A stretch of 64,000 nt of DNA from Bacteroidota bacterium (GCA_023393915.1 JAEXBS010000043.1:62001-126000); one strand, 5' to 3'. Counted from the stretch's first letter, positions 1-8,952 are shown. Notes: a model not told the origin generated them from the sequence alone. Made by a program: numbers and translations.

Positions 1-462
1 GTACCCGTTGTATTCCGGTGGATTGTGCGATGCTGTAAGTACGATTCCTGCTTGAGCTCCTTTATTTCTTACGGTAAAAGAAAGTTCAGGCGTTGGACGG
101 TGTTCTTTGAAAAGAAGGACTTTAATTCGATTGGCCGTGAGAACATCGGCTACCAGCTTGGCAAATTCTTTTGAATTGTTTCTAACGTCGTATGCAATAG
201 CTACTTTAATTTCCTGAGATGGAAATTGCTTATGCAAATAGTTGGCGAGTCCTTGTGTAGCCTGGCCTAATGTGTATTTATTGAGTCGGTTGGTTCCTAC
301 GCCCATTACACCGCGCATACCGCCCGTACCAAATTCTAATTCTCGGTAAAAGCTGTCTTCCAAAAGAGCCTGGTCTCCATCGATTAGCTTTTGTACCTCC
401 TCTTGAGTCAATTCATCAAAAGACGGGTTTAACCATAATTTTGCTTTTTCGAGTGTGGTCAT
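1..462 (-). CDS. Phospho-sugar mutase (phosphoglucomutase/phosphomannomutase family), 5' part only
   Basis: The gene runs off the left edge; the first 154 residues are present, from an ATG at 462. The visible part contains the early GTGGMRG stretch (about residues 46-52) and, near its end, TASHNPP, the alpha-D-phosphohexomutase active-site loop whose serine carries the phosphate. Family members interconvert hexose 1- and 6-phosphates in the cytoplasm. The family is clear, but the residues that choose glucose, mannose or pentose substrates lie outside the window. It is the last visible gene of a minus-strand run beginning at 2772, 13 bases after the GIN lipoprotein gene. Confidence 0.9.
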   Translation of the reverse strand, partial: MTTLEKAKLWLNPSFDELTQEEVQKLIDGDQALLEDSFYRELEFGTGGMRGVMGVGTNRLNKYTLGQATQGLANYLHKQFPSQEIKVAIAYDVRNNSKEFAKLVADVLTANRIKVLLFKEHRPTPELSFTVRNKGAQAGIVLTASHNPPEYNGY

Positions 463-475
463 ATCCTTTGTTTTT

Positions 476-1198
476 TTAGTTTCTATTTTTTCTATCTAAT
501 GTAACCGTTTTATCGGCCTTTAACTGGTTTACCGCTTCTCCATAAATAAGAAGCTTTGAAGTGTTTTTTGCCTCCCCTTTTAGAGAGTCCTTTACATTGA
601 TTTCTATATATGGTCCCTCAGAGGAACTAAGAGAAAGCTTATTCACGTTCCAATAGGGCGCAATGAGGTGCGCAGTGTCCCCCATTTTAATTTCTGCGCT
701 CTGTGTAGAGCCTGAAAAGTTAGCACGCGAGGAATCCTTCATCTCTAATTGGGTAGTTTTCATATCGATTCCCCCCATGAATTTCGCATTTTCTAATAGG
801 TTGATCTTGATCTGCTCACCTTGCAGGGCTCCAGAGATTGAAAATTCAACCGCTCCACCAACTTTAATTTCTTTTGGGACTGAGGGAGAGAAAATCGTCA
901 CATTATAGAAATCAACCATGTCCGTTGGTCTTTTCTCCTCAATGGTAAGGAGCCCCTTATTCTGCTTGATTGAAAGGTTATTAATAATGTTGGGGTACGA
1001 TTCTATATAAATTTCATTATTGGAGCTCAGTACATAAAACAATCGATAGTTTCCATTGAGCTTTATCGACTCGATGCTTTCTAAGGCAACGGTTTTATCA
1101 GTTAGATCTCCTTTGGGCGTTATCTCTCCACAAGAAGTAAAAATCAATAAAACAAAGGCCAAAAGCGTTAAAGCTGAGAATTTACTAAATAATTTCAT
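476..1198 (-). CDS. GIN-domain (DUF2807) lipoprotein
   Basis: The protein starts at an ATG at 1198, directly before a lipoprotein signal peptide: a hydrophobic stretch ending FTSC, with the lipidated Cys near residue 23. A start at 1237 would put 13 unlikely residues ahead of the signal. The rest is a beta-rich region of the DUF2807 type ('putative auto-transporter adhesin head GIN domain'), a repetitive beta-solenoid common in Bacteroidota envelopes. The molecular role of the family is not established. Its start overlaps the end of the glycosyltransferase gene by 14 bases, so the two are probably translationally coupled. Confidence 0.8.
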   Translation of the reverse strand: MKLFSKFSALTLLAFVLLIFTSCGEITPKGDLTDKTVALESIESIKLNGNYRLFYVLSSNNEIYIESYPNIINNLSIKQNKGLLTIEEKRPTDMVDFYNVTIFSPSVPKEIKVGGAVEFSISGALQGEQIKINLLENAKFMGGIDMKTTQLEMKDSSRANFSGSTQSAEIKMGDTAHLIAPYWNVNKLSLSSSEGPYIEINVKDSLKGEAKNTSKLLIYGEAVNQLKADKTVTLDRKNRN

Positions 1199-2141
1199 CG
1201 ATGTGATAGTTTTTGTTGTCGCGGCTGGAGCGAACAATAAGCTCGCCTAAAAAGCCTCCAATAAAGAGTAAGGTTCCTAGAATCATGAGCGTTAGGGCAA
1301 TGAAAAACCACGCGTTGTCCGCCAATCGATTTCCATAGATCCCCTGAGCCACGTCAATTAATTTCGAAATTCCTAAGTAGAAGGCCGAGAGAAAGCCCAG
1401 TAGAAACATCAATGTTCCTAAAGCTCCAAAAAAATGCATAGGTCTCCCTCCAAAGCGACTCACAAACCAAAGGGTAATTAAGTCTAAAAAGCCCCTAATA
1501 AAGCGTTCGCTTCCAAACTTGGATACTCCGTAAGGACGGGCTTGGTGCTGCACTGGCTTTTCTGTTATCTTACGAAAGCCTGCGTTTGCGGCAAGTACAG
1601 GAATATAGCGGTGCATATCTCCATACACATCGATTGTTTTCACAACTTGACGGCGGTAGGCCTTTAATCCACAATTAAAATCGTGCAAAGAAACCCCCGA
1701 TACTTTTCTTGCCGCCGAATTAAAAAGTTTCGAAGGAAGATTTTTGGTCATGACGTTATCGTAGCGCTTTTTCTTCCAGCCCGATACGATATCGTACCCT
1801 TCGAGACGGATCATATCGTAAAGCTCAGGAATTTCTTCTGGAAAATCCTGTAGGTCCGCATCCATGGTAATGACCACCTCCCCTTGTACGCGCTCAAAAG
1901 CAGCATGCAAGGCCTGAGATTTCCCGTAGTTTTTAGAAAAACGTATCCCTTTAACTTCTGGATTTTGCAATTGCAAATTCTCAACAATGCTCCAGGAAAG
2001 ATCCGTAGAGCCATCGTCTACAAACCAAACCTCAAAGGAAAGATTTTTCTCCCTACAGGCCTTTTCAATACGGGTATAGAGTTCCTCTAAAGAGGATTCT
2101 TCATTTAATAGTGGAATAACAATGGAAAGGTCTAAAGACAT
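1185..2141 (-). CDS. Family 2 glycosyltransferase, DPM1/ArnC/GtrB-like, with two C-terminal membrane segments
   Basis: The N-terminal 220 residues form a GT-A glycosyltransferase: IVIPLLNEE at the start, VDDGS near residue 41, and the metal-binding MDADLQD near residues 93-99. Two hydrophobic segments follow (about 232-257 and 276-300). This architecture is typical of enzymes that charge undecaprenyl or dolichyl phosphate with a sugar at the inner membrane, here presumably for envelope glycan synthesis or modification. The sugar cannot be read from the sequence. It sits 49 bases after a DUF4199 gene, a pairing I recall as frequent in flavobacteria. Confidence 0.88.
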   Translation of the reverse strand: MSLDLSIVIPLLNEESSLEELYTRIEKACREKNLSFEVWFVDDGSTDLSWSIVENLQLQNPEVKGIRFSKNYGKSQALHAAFERVQGEVVITMDADLQDFPEEIPELYDMIRLEGYDIVSGWKKKRYDNVMTKNLPSKLFNSAARKVSGVSLHDFNCGLKAYRRQVVKTIDVYGDMHRYIPVLAANAGFRKITEKPVQHQARPYGVSKFGSERFIRGFLDLITLWFVSRFGGRPMHFFGALGTLMFLLGFLSAFYLGISKLIDVAQGIYGNRLADNAWFFIALTLMILGTLLFIGGFLGELIVRSSRDNKNYHIDEII

Positions 2142-2190
2142 TAGATTTTTTATTAGTGTTGAAGGCTTATACTGCTAAACTTAAACAAAA

Positions 2191-2772
2191 TTACACAATA
2201 GTTCTGGTTCTGAAAAAAGATCCAAAAAATAGTGAGAGCAGCAAAAAGTAGGCGCAATAGCCCGCAAAAATATATCCGAAGTACTTAAAGCCAAACATGT
2301 CTTCTTTCGCTATTCTTTTGTTTTCAATTCGCTCTTTCCCTTGGGCGTATTTTTTTTCAATATCAAGCATCTCTTCGCTTCCCGGTTTGAAAACATTCAC
2401 CCCCTTCTGATATTCTTCATCTAGTGAGCGCTCAAAACTCTCGATGTATTGATAATTTAAAAGATCTTTAGTGTCCTTATCTACGTAGTTGATGAATAGA
2501 AAAATACTCACTAGAGACAAGATTCCTCCGACAAACATAGGAATGAAGGCTCGTCCGTAGGCTTCCTTAAAACTTACTCTCGAACGATTCTTTACGAAGG
2601 AGTTTACGGAGAGAAACGCACCGATGGCGAAGATTAAAGGGAGTAAAAAAGCACTTAAACTAATGGAAGTGCGGTAATAATTTTGATCTAAAAAGAAAAT
2701 ATAGGTCACAAAAAAGCTAATCATTATGACGATAAAGATCAAAAAACCAGTGGTATAAACGTTTTTAAACAT
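2191..2772 (-). CDS. DUF4199 family membrane protein
   Basis: This 193-residue protein has four likely membrane segments (about 8-27, 38-58, 75-95, 165-188) and an acidic, helical stretch between the third and fourth. The pattern and the VSFKEAYGRAF region fit DUF4199, a Bacteroidota family without assigned function. It is the first gene of the minus-strand run that continues with the lipid-linked glycosyltransferase, suggesting an envelope role by association only. Confidence 0.75.
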   Translation of the reverse strand: MFKNVYTTGFLIFIVIMISFFVTYIFFLDQNYYRTSISLSAFLLPLIFAIGAFLSVNSFVKNRSRVSFKEAYGRAFIPMFVGGILSLVSIFLFINYVDKDTKDLLNYQYIESFERSLDEEYQKGVNVFKPGSEEMLDIEKKYAQGKERIENKRIAKEDMFGFKYFGYIFAGYCAYFLLLSLFFGSFFRTRTIV

Positions 2773-2834
2773 AATTAGTGTTCTGTTGTATTAACAAAAA
2801 TTGCAGCAATTTTTTTTATTTCAATAGGTCTTTG

Positions 2835-2842
2835 TATATTTG
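2835..2842 (+). promoter_or_regulatory. Bacteroidota -7 promoter box of the SRP RNA
   Basis: TATATTTG matches the TAnnTTTG consensus exactly and ends 5 bases before the first base of the SRP RNA stem, the distance expected to the transcription start. No good -33 TTTG is seen 19-21 bases upstream. Confidence 0.7.
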
Positions 2843-2847
2843 CACTC

Positions 2848-2940
2848 GGCAAGTCCTACACAACCAGCTCCTGAGAATCCTCCAGGGCGGGAACGCAGCA
2901 AAGGTAATCGGTTGTAGCGGTGTGATGTAGATCGCTTGCC
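2848..2940 (+). ncRNA. ffs: Small bacterial signal recognition particle RNA (4.5S type)
   Basis: The segment has the conserved SRP helix 8 apex: CAGGGCGGGAACGCAGCAAGG-type sequence, with the GGAA tetraloop and asymmetric internal loop, at about 2883-2903. The ends pair as a closing stem (GGCAAG at 2848-2853 with CTTGCC at 2935-2940), and the flanking arms pair along the length of the hairpin. A T-rich run directly after 2940 serves as terminator. The RNA binds Ffh and targets membrane proteins to the translocon. It lies between two minus-strand genes as a monocistronic plus-strand unit. Confidence 0.93.
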
Positions 2941-2952
2941 GTTTTTTATTTT

Positions 2953-3633
2953 TTAAAAGGAAATCTTTTCCCCTACTTTCGGTAGAATTAAATCCACTCC
3001 CTTCTCATTAAATGCAGCTTTTGCCTCCTCATGATTAATTTCAATAGGTGGAAAGGTATCAAAATGGCATCCAATCACTCTTGAGCACTCAATAAGTTCT
3101 TTTGCGGCAAAACTGGCTTTTTTAGCGCACATCGTATAATGGGAACCTATGGGCAATATCGCTGTATCAATCGCCCCGTAAAGTTTTGGAAAAAGCGCCA
3201 TATCGGCCATCACTCCCGTATCTCCAGCAAAGTATAAATTGCGGTCTGAAAAACGGAAAATATAACCCGCTGCTACTCCAGCATAACTTCCGTCGGGAAA
3301 AGAAGAGGTATGTTGAGCAGGAACCATAGTGAGCTTTAAGTCCTTTAGCTTGGCAGATCCTCCTAGATTGATATCAATGAAATTCTTTGCCCCAAAGTAC
3401 GCGCAAATCTCCGGTTGCCCGATAATCGTAGCCTCAGGATAGTGCTCTAGCACTTCTTTTACGTCCGCGATATGGTCCTGATGCCCGTGGGTTATTAAAA
3501 TATAATCGATTGGGGTATTTTCGATAGAAAACCCAGATTTATTTTTCTGATAATTGTAGAAGGGATCGCTTAGTATCGTTTGTCCTTCCACCTCAAACAA
3601 AAAACAGTTTTGTCCTAAAAATTGTATTGTCAT
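2953..3633 (-). CDS. UPF0173-type metal-dependent hydrolase (metallo-beta-lactamase fold)
   Basis: The 226-residue protein carries the fold's metal ligands: HGHQDH at residues 49-54, His108, Asp138 (FAGDTG) and His190 (GCHFD). Length and motif order match the UPF0173/YtkL-like hydrolases, a cytoplasmic family whose physiological substrate is uncertain. It follows menA by 52 bases on the same strand and may be cotranscribed with the menaquinone genes. Confidence 0.88.
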   Translation of the reverse strand: MTIQFLGQNCFLFEVEGQTILSDPFYNYQKNKSGFSIENTPIDYILITHGHQDHIADVKEVLEHYPEATIIGQPEICAYFGAKNFIDINLGGSAKLKDLKLTMVPAQHTSSFPDGSYAGVAAGYIFRFSDRNLYFAGDTGVMADMALFPKLYGAIDTAILPIGSHYTMCAKKASFAAKELIECSRVIGCHFDTFPPIEINHEEAKAAFNEKGVDLILPKVGEKISF

Positions 3634-3685
3634 TTTTCTATTTTTTTAAAAGGAAAGCTCCTTTCTTATTCAACTCCTCTATTCT

Positions 3686-4618
3686 TTAATTAAACAGGGT
3701 AAGACCCAGGGCCAATAATACACTGGTGGTAAGGGTTTGGATCCCCAATTGCTTTAAAAAAGGATCGAGTTCTTCCGGACTTTTGGTCTGCAGAATTCTT
3801 CTTCTTAAGGCTGCCATAGGAAAGAGCATCACCATCACAATAAATGCGTAATACTGCCCTTTTTCATGCAGTTTATTCACCATTAAAAACACCAAAATAA
3901 GTAGGATGGGAAGCTGGAGTATAATCATCTGATAAATCATAGCTCCCTTATAACCTAAATACTGTGCAAAGGTGCGTTTATTGGTCTTGATATCGTTTGG
4001 CAAATCTCTCATATTATTGAGATTTAAAACCCCTGCGGCAAGCATTCCAATAGCAGAGCCAGGTAAAAGTAAGTCCCATTCCCAGGTCTTAGTAAAAAGG
4101 AAATAACTTCCTCCGACTGCTAAGAGACCAAAAAACAGAAAAACCATTATATCCCCCAGCCCTAAGTAACCGTAAGGTTTTTTACCAACGGTATAACCAA
4201 TGGCTGCTAAAATGCAAAGCACTCCCAAGGCTAGAAAAATCCAAAATTCCTCCCACAACCCGTCTTTTAGGAAGGCAAAGTAAAGAAGCAGCACTGTGAA
4301 AAGGAAAGACAATACAGAAAGGAGTATAACGGCCTGAGTCATCTGATTTTGGCTGATGGCTCCAGAGGCCACTGTCCTTTTTTCTGCACTTGTACTACGG
4401 TTCAAATCCGTCCCTTTTTGTGCGTCTCCTAAATCGTTCGCATAATTAGAAAGCACTTGAAAAAGTAGGGTTAAAACGAGCGCTAGAACAAAGAGAAGTG
4501 GATCCCACTGCTCCATTCGTTCCTCTAACCTCCATTTAGCAATGAAAGAGCCTACAATAATCCCACTGATCGATAAAGGAAGGGTCCTTAGCCTCGCGGC
4601 TTGAATCCATTTAAGCAT
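3686..4618 (-). CDS. menA: 1,4-dihydroxy-2-naphthoate polyprenyltransferase
   Basis: MenA attaches the polyprenyl chain to 1,4-dihydroxy-2-naphthoate, giving demethylmenaquinone. This 310-residue protein has about eight or nine membrane segments and both UbiA-family Asp-rich motifs: NDLGDAQKGTD at residues 61-71 and NNMRDLPNDI at 201-210, which bind Mg-prenyl diphosphate. Its position 23 bases after menB supports MenA over other UbiA enzymes. The gene indicates a menaquinone-based respiratory chain. Confidence 0.93.
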   Translation of the reverse strand: MLKWIQAARLRTLPLSISGIIVGSFIAKWRLEERMEQWDPLLFVLALVLTLLFQVLSNYANDLGDAQKGTDLNRSTSAEKRTVASGAISQNQMTQAVILLSVLSFLFTVLLLYFAFLKDGLWEEFWIFLALGVLCILAAIGYTVGKKPYGYLGLGDIMVFLFFGLLAVGGSYFLFTKTWEWDLLLPGSAIGMLAAGVLNLNNMRDLPNDIKTNKRTFAQYLGYKGAMIYQMIILQLPILLILVFLMVNKLHEKGQYYAFIVMVMLFPMAALRRRILQTKSPEELDPFLKQLGIQTLTTSVLLALGLTLFN

Positions 4619-4641
4619 ACTAAAAATTCTATTTTATTCCC

Positions 4642-5478
4642 TTAGGAGATCCACTGGTTTTCACCAAAATCCGGTTTTCTTTTCTCAAGGAACGCATTTC
4701 TTCCTTCAATGGCTTCATCGGTCATGTAAGCCAAACGAGTAGCTTCACCAGCAAATACCTGCTGCCCTACCATTCCATCGTCCGTTAGATTCATTGCAAA
4801 TTTCAGCATACGAATCGAAGTCGGTGATTTGGCTAAAATTTCCTCTCCCCACTCTATAGCCGTAGCTTCCAATTGATCGTGCTCAATCACTTTATTCACC
4901 ATTCCCATCTCAAAAGCCTCTTGCGCTGAATAATTTCTTCCTAAAAAGAAAATTTCTCTTGCCTTCTTCTGACCCACCATTTTGGCTAAATACGCCGATC
5001 CGTATCCTCCATCAAAACTAGTAACATCCGCATCAGTTTGTTTGAAAATGGCATGCTCTTTACTGGCTAGCGTAAGATCACAAACCACATGAAGAGAATG
5101 TCCTCCTCCAACAGCCCAACCGTTCACTACTGCAATCACCACTTTAGGCATAAAACGAATCAAACGCTGTACTTCTAATATATTAAGGCGATGTCTACCG
5201 TCCTGTCCAACATAACCTTTATGTCCACGTGCTTTTTGATCACCGCCACTACAAAAGGCATGACCACCGTCCTTTGGACTTGGTCCTTCTCCTGTAAGAA
5301 GTACTACCCCTACAGAAGGGTCTTCTGAAACGTGATAAAAGGCATCGTAAAGTTCTGAGGTGGTATGAGGTCTAAAGGCATTTCTCACCTCTGGTCTATT
5401 GATAGCGATACGGGCGATTCCTCCCATTTTTTGATAGGTAATATCCTCGTAAGATTTTACCGTAGTCCATTCCTTCAT
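4642..5478 (-). CDS. menB: 1,4-dihydroxy-2-naphthoyl-CoA synthase
   Basis: This crotonase-fold enzyme closes the naphthoquinol ring from o-succinylbenzoyl-CoA. The start is taken at 5478 (MKEWTTVKSY), because an upstream in-frame ATG at 5511 adds 11 residues without family character. Visible motifs are the oxyanion loop FCSGGDQ (residues 75-81), NGWAVGGGHSLH (119-130) and SFDGGYGSAYL. Asp149 (FKQTDADV) occupies the place where bicarbonate-dependent type I enzymes have glycine, so this looks like a type II MenB that supplies its own carboxylate base. The neighbouring menA confirms the pathway. Confidence 0.95.
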   Translation of the reverse strand: MKEWTTVKSYEDITYQKMGGIARIAINRPEVRNAFRPHTTSELYDAFYHVSEDPSVGVVLLTGEGPSPKDGGHAFCSGGDQKARGHKGYVGQDGRHRLNILEVQRLIRFMPKVVIAVVNGWAVGGGHSLHVVCDLTLASKEHAIFKQTDADVTSFDGGYGSAYLAKMVGQKKAREIFFLGRNYSAQEAFEMGMVNKVIEHDQLEATAIEWGEEILAKSPTSIRMLKFAMNLTDDGMVGQQVFAGEATRLAYMTDEAIEGRNAFLEKRKPDFGENQWIS

Positions 5479-5529
5479 AATTTCGCAATATTTTTTGGTA
5501 AAAATACGCAAAATGCGCCCAATTCAAAA

Positions 5530-5556
5530 GAAAATGCCCCTAGAGAGGAGCATTTC
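5530..5556 (-). terminator. Terminator after the APC permease gene
   Basis: An inverted repeat (GAAATGC arm with GCATTTTC arm, CTCC/GGGG inside) is followed on the minus strand by TTTTCTTTT. It lies between the permease stop and the menB start, separating the two units. A T-run on the plus side could make it bidirectional. Confidence 0.55.
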
Positions 5557-5567
5557 TTTTTTAAATT

Positions 5568-6989
5568 TTAAGCATCTACCTTTTTAGATTTCTTTCGATT
5601 AATGAAGTAATAGACGGGAAGACCGGCTAAAATCAATAGAAACCCAGGCCAGGTATAATTAGGCTTGTAGATAATTAGTAGTACGCAAAAAGCAGTTCCC
5701 ATCAAAAGATAGAGAACCGGGGTAAGTGGATAAAGCCACGCTTTATAAGGTCTTTCTAAATTTGGCTTTTTAATTCTTAGGTAAATCACTCCAAAAACGG
5801 TCACCATATAAAAGAGAACAATTACAAATGAGATCATATCGAGTAAATCACCGTATTGTCCACTCAGGGCCAATACACAGGCCCAACCGCATTGCATCCA
5901 AAGCGATTTACCCGGAACATCGAACTGATTGGTCTGCTCTGCACTTTTGAAAAAAAGTCCGTCTTTAGCCATTGACTGATAGACTCTAGCACCGGCCATC
6001 ACCAGACCGTTAATGCAGCCAAAAGTAGAAACCATAACCAGTAGGGCCATTACCACAGTCCCTACATTTCCTAAGAGTACTTCTGCTACTGCAACCGCTG
6101 GTCGGTTCTTGTCTGCAAAAGCAATTCCGTCTCGATCTAGGGCATTGAGGTAAACAAAATTGACAAGTAAATACAGTACCATCACCGCACTGGTTCCAAT
6201 GACCATAGAGCGAACGACATCTCTTTTGGGATTCTTCATCTCTCCAGAAACGAAAGTAACGTTTTCCCAGGCAACGGAACTAAATACCGAACCTACCATC
6301 GCTGCCGCAATGGCTCCCAGAAGAGGCATTCCTGCAATAGATTTCCACTCGGTGGGTAAAAGATCATTTCCTTTTTGAATCCCTAGGTTTTGAAAACCGT
6401 TCCATCCCATGGACATATTGGCGTCCCAAAACGAGTTTTTCACTAGTAAAAACCCAAAAATAATAAGACCAAGCAGCGCAAGGATTTTCGATGCGGTAAA
6501 AACGTTTTGCAGCAGTTTTCCATTCTTCACTCCTCTAGTGTTAATCCATGTGAGAAGTACAATTACAAATAGAGCTAAGATCTGTACCCAAGTAATTCGA
6601 AAGGTTCCACTTTGAAAAATAGGCTCAGAATCATTGAGCCAAGGAATTAAATAAGCGGTAAACTTTCCAAAAGCCATGGCTACGGCAGCTATGGTACCCG
6701 TTTGGATCACGGTGAACAGGCCCCATCCGTAAAGAAAACCAGTGGTTTTACCGAAGGTTTCAGTCATGTAGGTGTATTGCCCACCGGCTTTTGGAAACAT
6801 TGCGGAAAGCTCTCCATAAGAAATTGCCGCTGCAACCGTCATGATTCCTGTAAGCACCCAGACGACAATAAGCCAATACCCAGAGCCTAGGTTTCTCATC
6901 ATATCTGAACTGACAATAAAGATTCCACTTCCGATCATAGAGCCCATGACCAGCATGATTCCGTCCCATAGTTTTAGTTGTTTTTTCAT
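5568..6989 (-). CDS. APC-superfamily amino acid permease
   Basis: The 473-residue protein has about 12 membrane segments and the APC signature in TM1, GSMIGSGIF at residues 16-24, where the unwound helix binds the amino acid. PKAGGQYTYM follows in TM2-3. The family comprises inner-membrane amino-acid/proton symporters or exchangers; overall resemblance is to the LAT/YfnA type, but the substrate cannot be assigned. It is a single-gene unit, divergent from the small secreted protein gene at 7079 and followed by its own hairpin. Confidence 0.88.
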   Translation of the reverse strand: MKKQLKLWDGIMLVMGSMIGSGIFIVSSDMMRNLGSGYWLIVVWVLTGIMTVAAAISYGELSAMFPKAGGQYTYMTETFGKTTGFLYGWGLFTVIQTGTIAAVAMAFGKFTAYLIPWLNDSEPIFQSGTFRITWVQILALFVIVLLTWINTRGVKNGKLLQNVFTASKILALLGLIIFGFLLVKNSFWDANMSMGWNGFQNLGIQKGNDLLPTEWKSIAGMPLLGAIAAAMVGSVFSSVAWENVTFVSGEMKNPKRDVVRSMVIGTSAVMVLYLLVNFVYLNALDRDGIAFADKNRPAVAVAEVLLGNVGTVVMALLVMVSTFGCINGLVMAGARVYQSMAKDGLFFKSAEQTNQFDVPGKSLWMQCGWACVLALSGQYGDLLDMISFVIVLFYMVTVFGVIYLRIKKPNLERPYKAWLYPLTPVLYLLMGTAFCVLLIIYKPNYTWPGFLLILAGLPVYYFINRKKSKKVDA

Positions 6990-7063
6990 TCTATTTTCTC
7001 TTAGTGAGTAAATGTATTAATTATTCCTTATAGAATTTCGTCTTACAATGTAAAAAAAATAAC

Positions 7064-7071
7064 TAAATTTG
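7064..7071 (+). promoter_or_regulatory. -7 promoter box before the small secreted protein gene
   Basis: TAAATTTG matches TAnnTTTG. It ends 7 bases before the ATG at 7079, so a transcript would have a leader of only a few bases, or about a dozen if translation begins at the ATG at 7088. Confidence 0.55.
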
Positions 7072-7078
7072 GCATGTT

Positions 7079-7549
7079 ATGAAAATAATGAAAACTACTC
7101 TCAGCATCCTACTTTTAAGTACAGGCACTTTTCTTTTAGCCCAAAATACTGTAACCCTTGAAAAGAACTCTAGTAACCATCATGAATCGCAATCTAGCGA
7201 AACCATTACTGGATCATCTAATTCGAAAGCACAAGACTCCGCTTTAGTGGCATCCACAACACCTCAAAGTATTGGAATTAAAAACGAGAAGATAGAAGGA
7301 AAAGTAACCCAAGTATGTGAAAACCGTGGCTGTTGGATCATCATTGAAAACGCGAAAAATGAAAAATTTTTCGTTCAGATGCAAGATTACAGCTCTCTTC
7401 AAGGTAAAAAAATGAAAGGAAAGACAGTGGAAGTGGTTGGAAAAAGTGCTAAACCCCTCCAAAACTCCTACACTCCTAATAAAAATACAGGCAAAGACAA
7501 AAACCAAGTCGTTCGCTTCACTGCCTCTGGAGTTAAGGTGCTAGACTGA
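7079..7549 (+). CDS. Secreted DUF4920-like protein
   Basis: A signal peptide ends around FLLAQ. A low-complexity Ser/Asn-rich linker (about residues 25-60) follows, then a compact domain with KVTQVCENRGCWIII and a short OB-like beta pattern to the C-terminus. The V-C-(5)-CW motif resembles DUF4920, a Bacteroidota family of unknown function; the paired cysteines might bind metal or form a disulphide. An in-frame ATG at 7088 gives a cleaner signal peptide and is an equally plausible start. It ends 10 bases from the convergent M14 peptidase gene. Confidence 0.65.
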   Translation: MKIMKTTLSILLLSTGTFLLAQNTVTLEKNSSNHHESQSSETITGSSNSKAQDSALVASTTPQSIGIKNEKIEGKVTQVCENRGCWIIIENAKNEKFFVQMQDYSSLQGKKMKGKTVEVVGKSAKPLQNSYTPNKNTGKDKNQVVRFTASGVKVLD

Positions 7550-7559
7550 TAGTATCATC

Positions 7560-8672
7560 TTACTTTTCAACAAATTCGAAATCCACTATTTCATCCAGTT
7601 TAGGATATAATGTTTTCGAGACAAAGCGAAAGGAAGTACAATCGATTTCCTTCCATCCTTTTTTGTCTTTTAAATCGCCCACAGCTGCAACTACTTTCTC
7701 CCATTCGATCTCTCTCTTCTCTGGATCCTTTACCTCTTTTAATTGAACCGCAATATCTAAAACACAAGGAAATTTGGTGTTCAGCTCTACATTGCGGTAG
7801 ATAATATCGTAATGGCTTTCCTTATTTTCTGGGAGATCAAAATACTCCTCAAAACCTTCTATACTTCCTTTTAATTCCGCCATTAGCTCCAAAGCGTAAT
7901 AGAGCGCTACAGTATAAAATTTTCTAGTATCTTTTCTAAAGTAATCCTCTTCAGTGTGTCCCCCCTCAAAAAGAAGTGTTGGAATTCCCAGTTTCGTAAA
8001 ATTATCTCCAGTGGAATTCGGGTAAAACTCATCTGTGTACCTCGCTATGCGACTCGGTAAAAGAGGACTGAGCATACGGTTTAAGTGCGCAACCACTGCC
8101 ATAAGCTTCTTTCTACCTTTAGTAATACCTCTTTCAGCATCCTCAGAAGGTGAAAGAAAAGAAAGTGTAGCGGGATGAACTCCATCCGTTGTAAAAATAG
8201 TGCGCTGCTCATGTAAGTTCAGTGCGTAATGGTAATTACCTTCTAAAACAAGAGATTTTAAAATTTTAATCTCCTCACTTTCCATTTTGTGAAAATCTCG
8301 ATTCAGATCAATTCCGTTCGAATTCAGTCGACTCCAACGCTCAGATCCGTCAGGATTAAGCATCACTACGAAATCCAAGGTAATTCTACTAAAAAGGTCT
8401 TCTTCCAATTGAGGAAGCTCCTCTAGCGTATAGAGCATATCGAGTAGTGCATGGGTTGCATTACTTTCATTTCCATGCATTTGCGACCAAGCCACCACAC
8501 GAACCTTTCCATGACCCTTTTGAAATTTATAGATCGGTCTTCCTTCTGTAGAGTGGCCTAACAAAGAAATAGAATCGGTGAGATTGCTCTGTAGGAAATC
8601 ACTCAACTCTTTAGGCGAAATAAAGCGCTCAGGAAAATTAGGGCAAGGACGGTAGAAAGCCTCGAAACTCAT
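7560..8672 (-). CDS. M14-family zinc carboxypeptidase-like protein
   Basis: The 370-residue protein has the M14 zinc motif as HGNE (within QMHGNESNATHALLDML), a later His in LNLHEQRTIF, and a catalytic-type Glu in LLFEGGHTEEDYF. No signal peptide is visible, which points to the cytoplasm. M14 enzymes remove C-terminal residues from peptides or hydrolyse related amides; the exact substrate is unknown. It is transcribed alone from a good minus-strand promoter just upstream. Confidence 0.85.
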   Translation of the reverse strand: MSFEAFYRPCPNFPERFISPKELSDFLQSNLTDSISLLGHSTEGRPIYKFQKGHGKVRVVAWSQMHGNESNATHALLDMLYTLEELPQLEEDLFSRITLDFVVMLNPDGSERWSRLNSNGIDLNRDFHKMESEEIKILKSLVLEGNYHYALNLHEQRTIFTTDGVHPATLSFLSPSEDAERGITKGRKKLMAVVAHLNRMLSPLLPSRIARYTDEFYPNSTGDNFTKLGIPTLLFEGGHTEEDYFRKDTRKFYTVALYYALELMAELKGSIEGFEEYFDLPENKESHYDIIYRNVELNTKFPCVLDIAVQLKEVKDPEKREIEWEKVVAAVGDLKDKKGWKEIDCTSFRFVSKTLYPKLDEIVDFEFVEK

Positions 8673-8694
8673 AAAAGATAAAATTTACAGAAAT

Positions 8695-8725
8695 CAAATT
8701 TAAATTAAAATTAATTCTCAACCAA
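8695..8725 (-). promoter_or_regulatory. Promoter of the M14 peptidase gene
   Basis: On the minus strand TAAATTTG (8702-8695) fits the -7 consensus, and a TTG (8725-8723) lies 20 bases upstream at the -33 position. The ATG follows about 22 bases after the -7 box. Confidence 0.65.
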
Positions 8726-8950
8726 TATTTACATCTATAAATCCGTTAAACGATTCAGATTGACAGGTTGTCTGTGGATAATTTTGTGGATTGCATTATT
8801 TTTAATATAAAAATGCAAAAGACAATAAATCAGATATTTATTATATTCATATCAAGGTTTAATTTAATTTTACTTTAAGTGTGGAAAACTAATTTTTTTC
8901 TCGATTTGGAGTTATTAAATTAAACGAGAATTTATTTTACATCGTGTGTG
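8726..8950. other. AT-rich intergenic region without a gene
   Basis: The gap between the M14 and TerC genes (8673-9023, 351 bases) is the longest in the window. Outside the promoter elements listed separately I see no coding sequence or RNA gene. One inverted repeat, TTCTCG (8898-8903) with CGAGAA (8925-8930), spans a 21-base loop; its role is unknown. Confidence 0.5.
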
Positions 8951-8952
8951 TT

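Noticed and set aside
8726..8950. AT-rich gap as a possible replication origin or RNA gene
   Set aside because: No DnaA-box cluster, no adjacent dnaA or origin genes and no stable conserved-looking fold could be seen.
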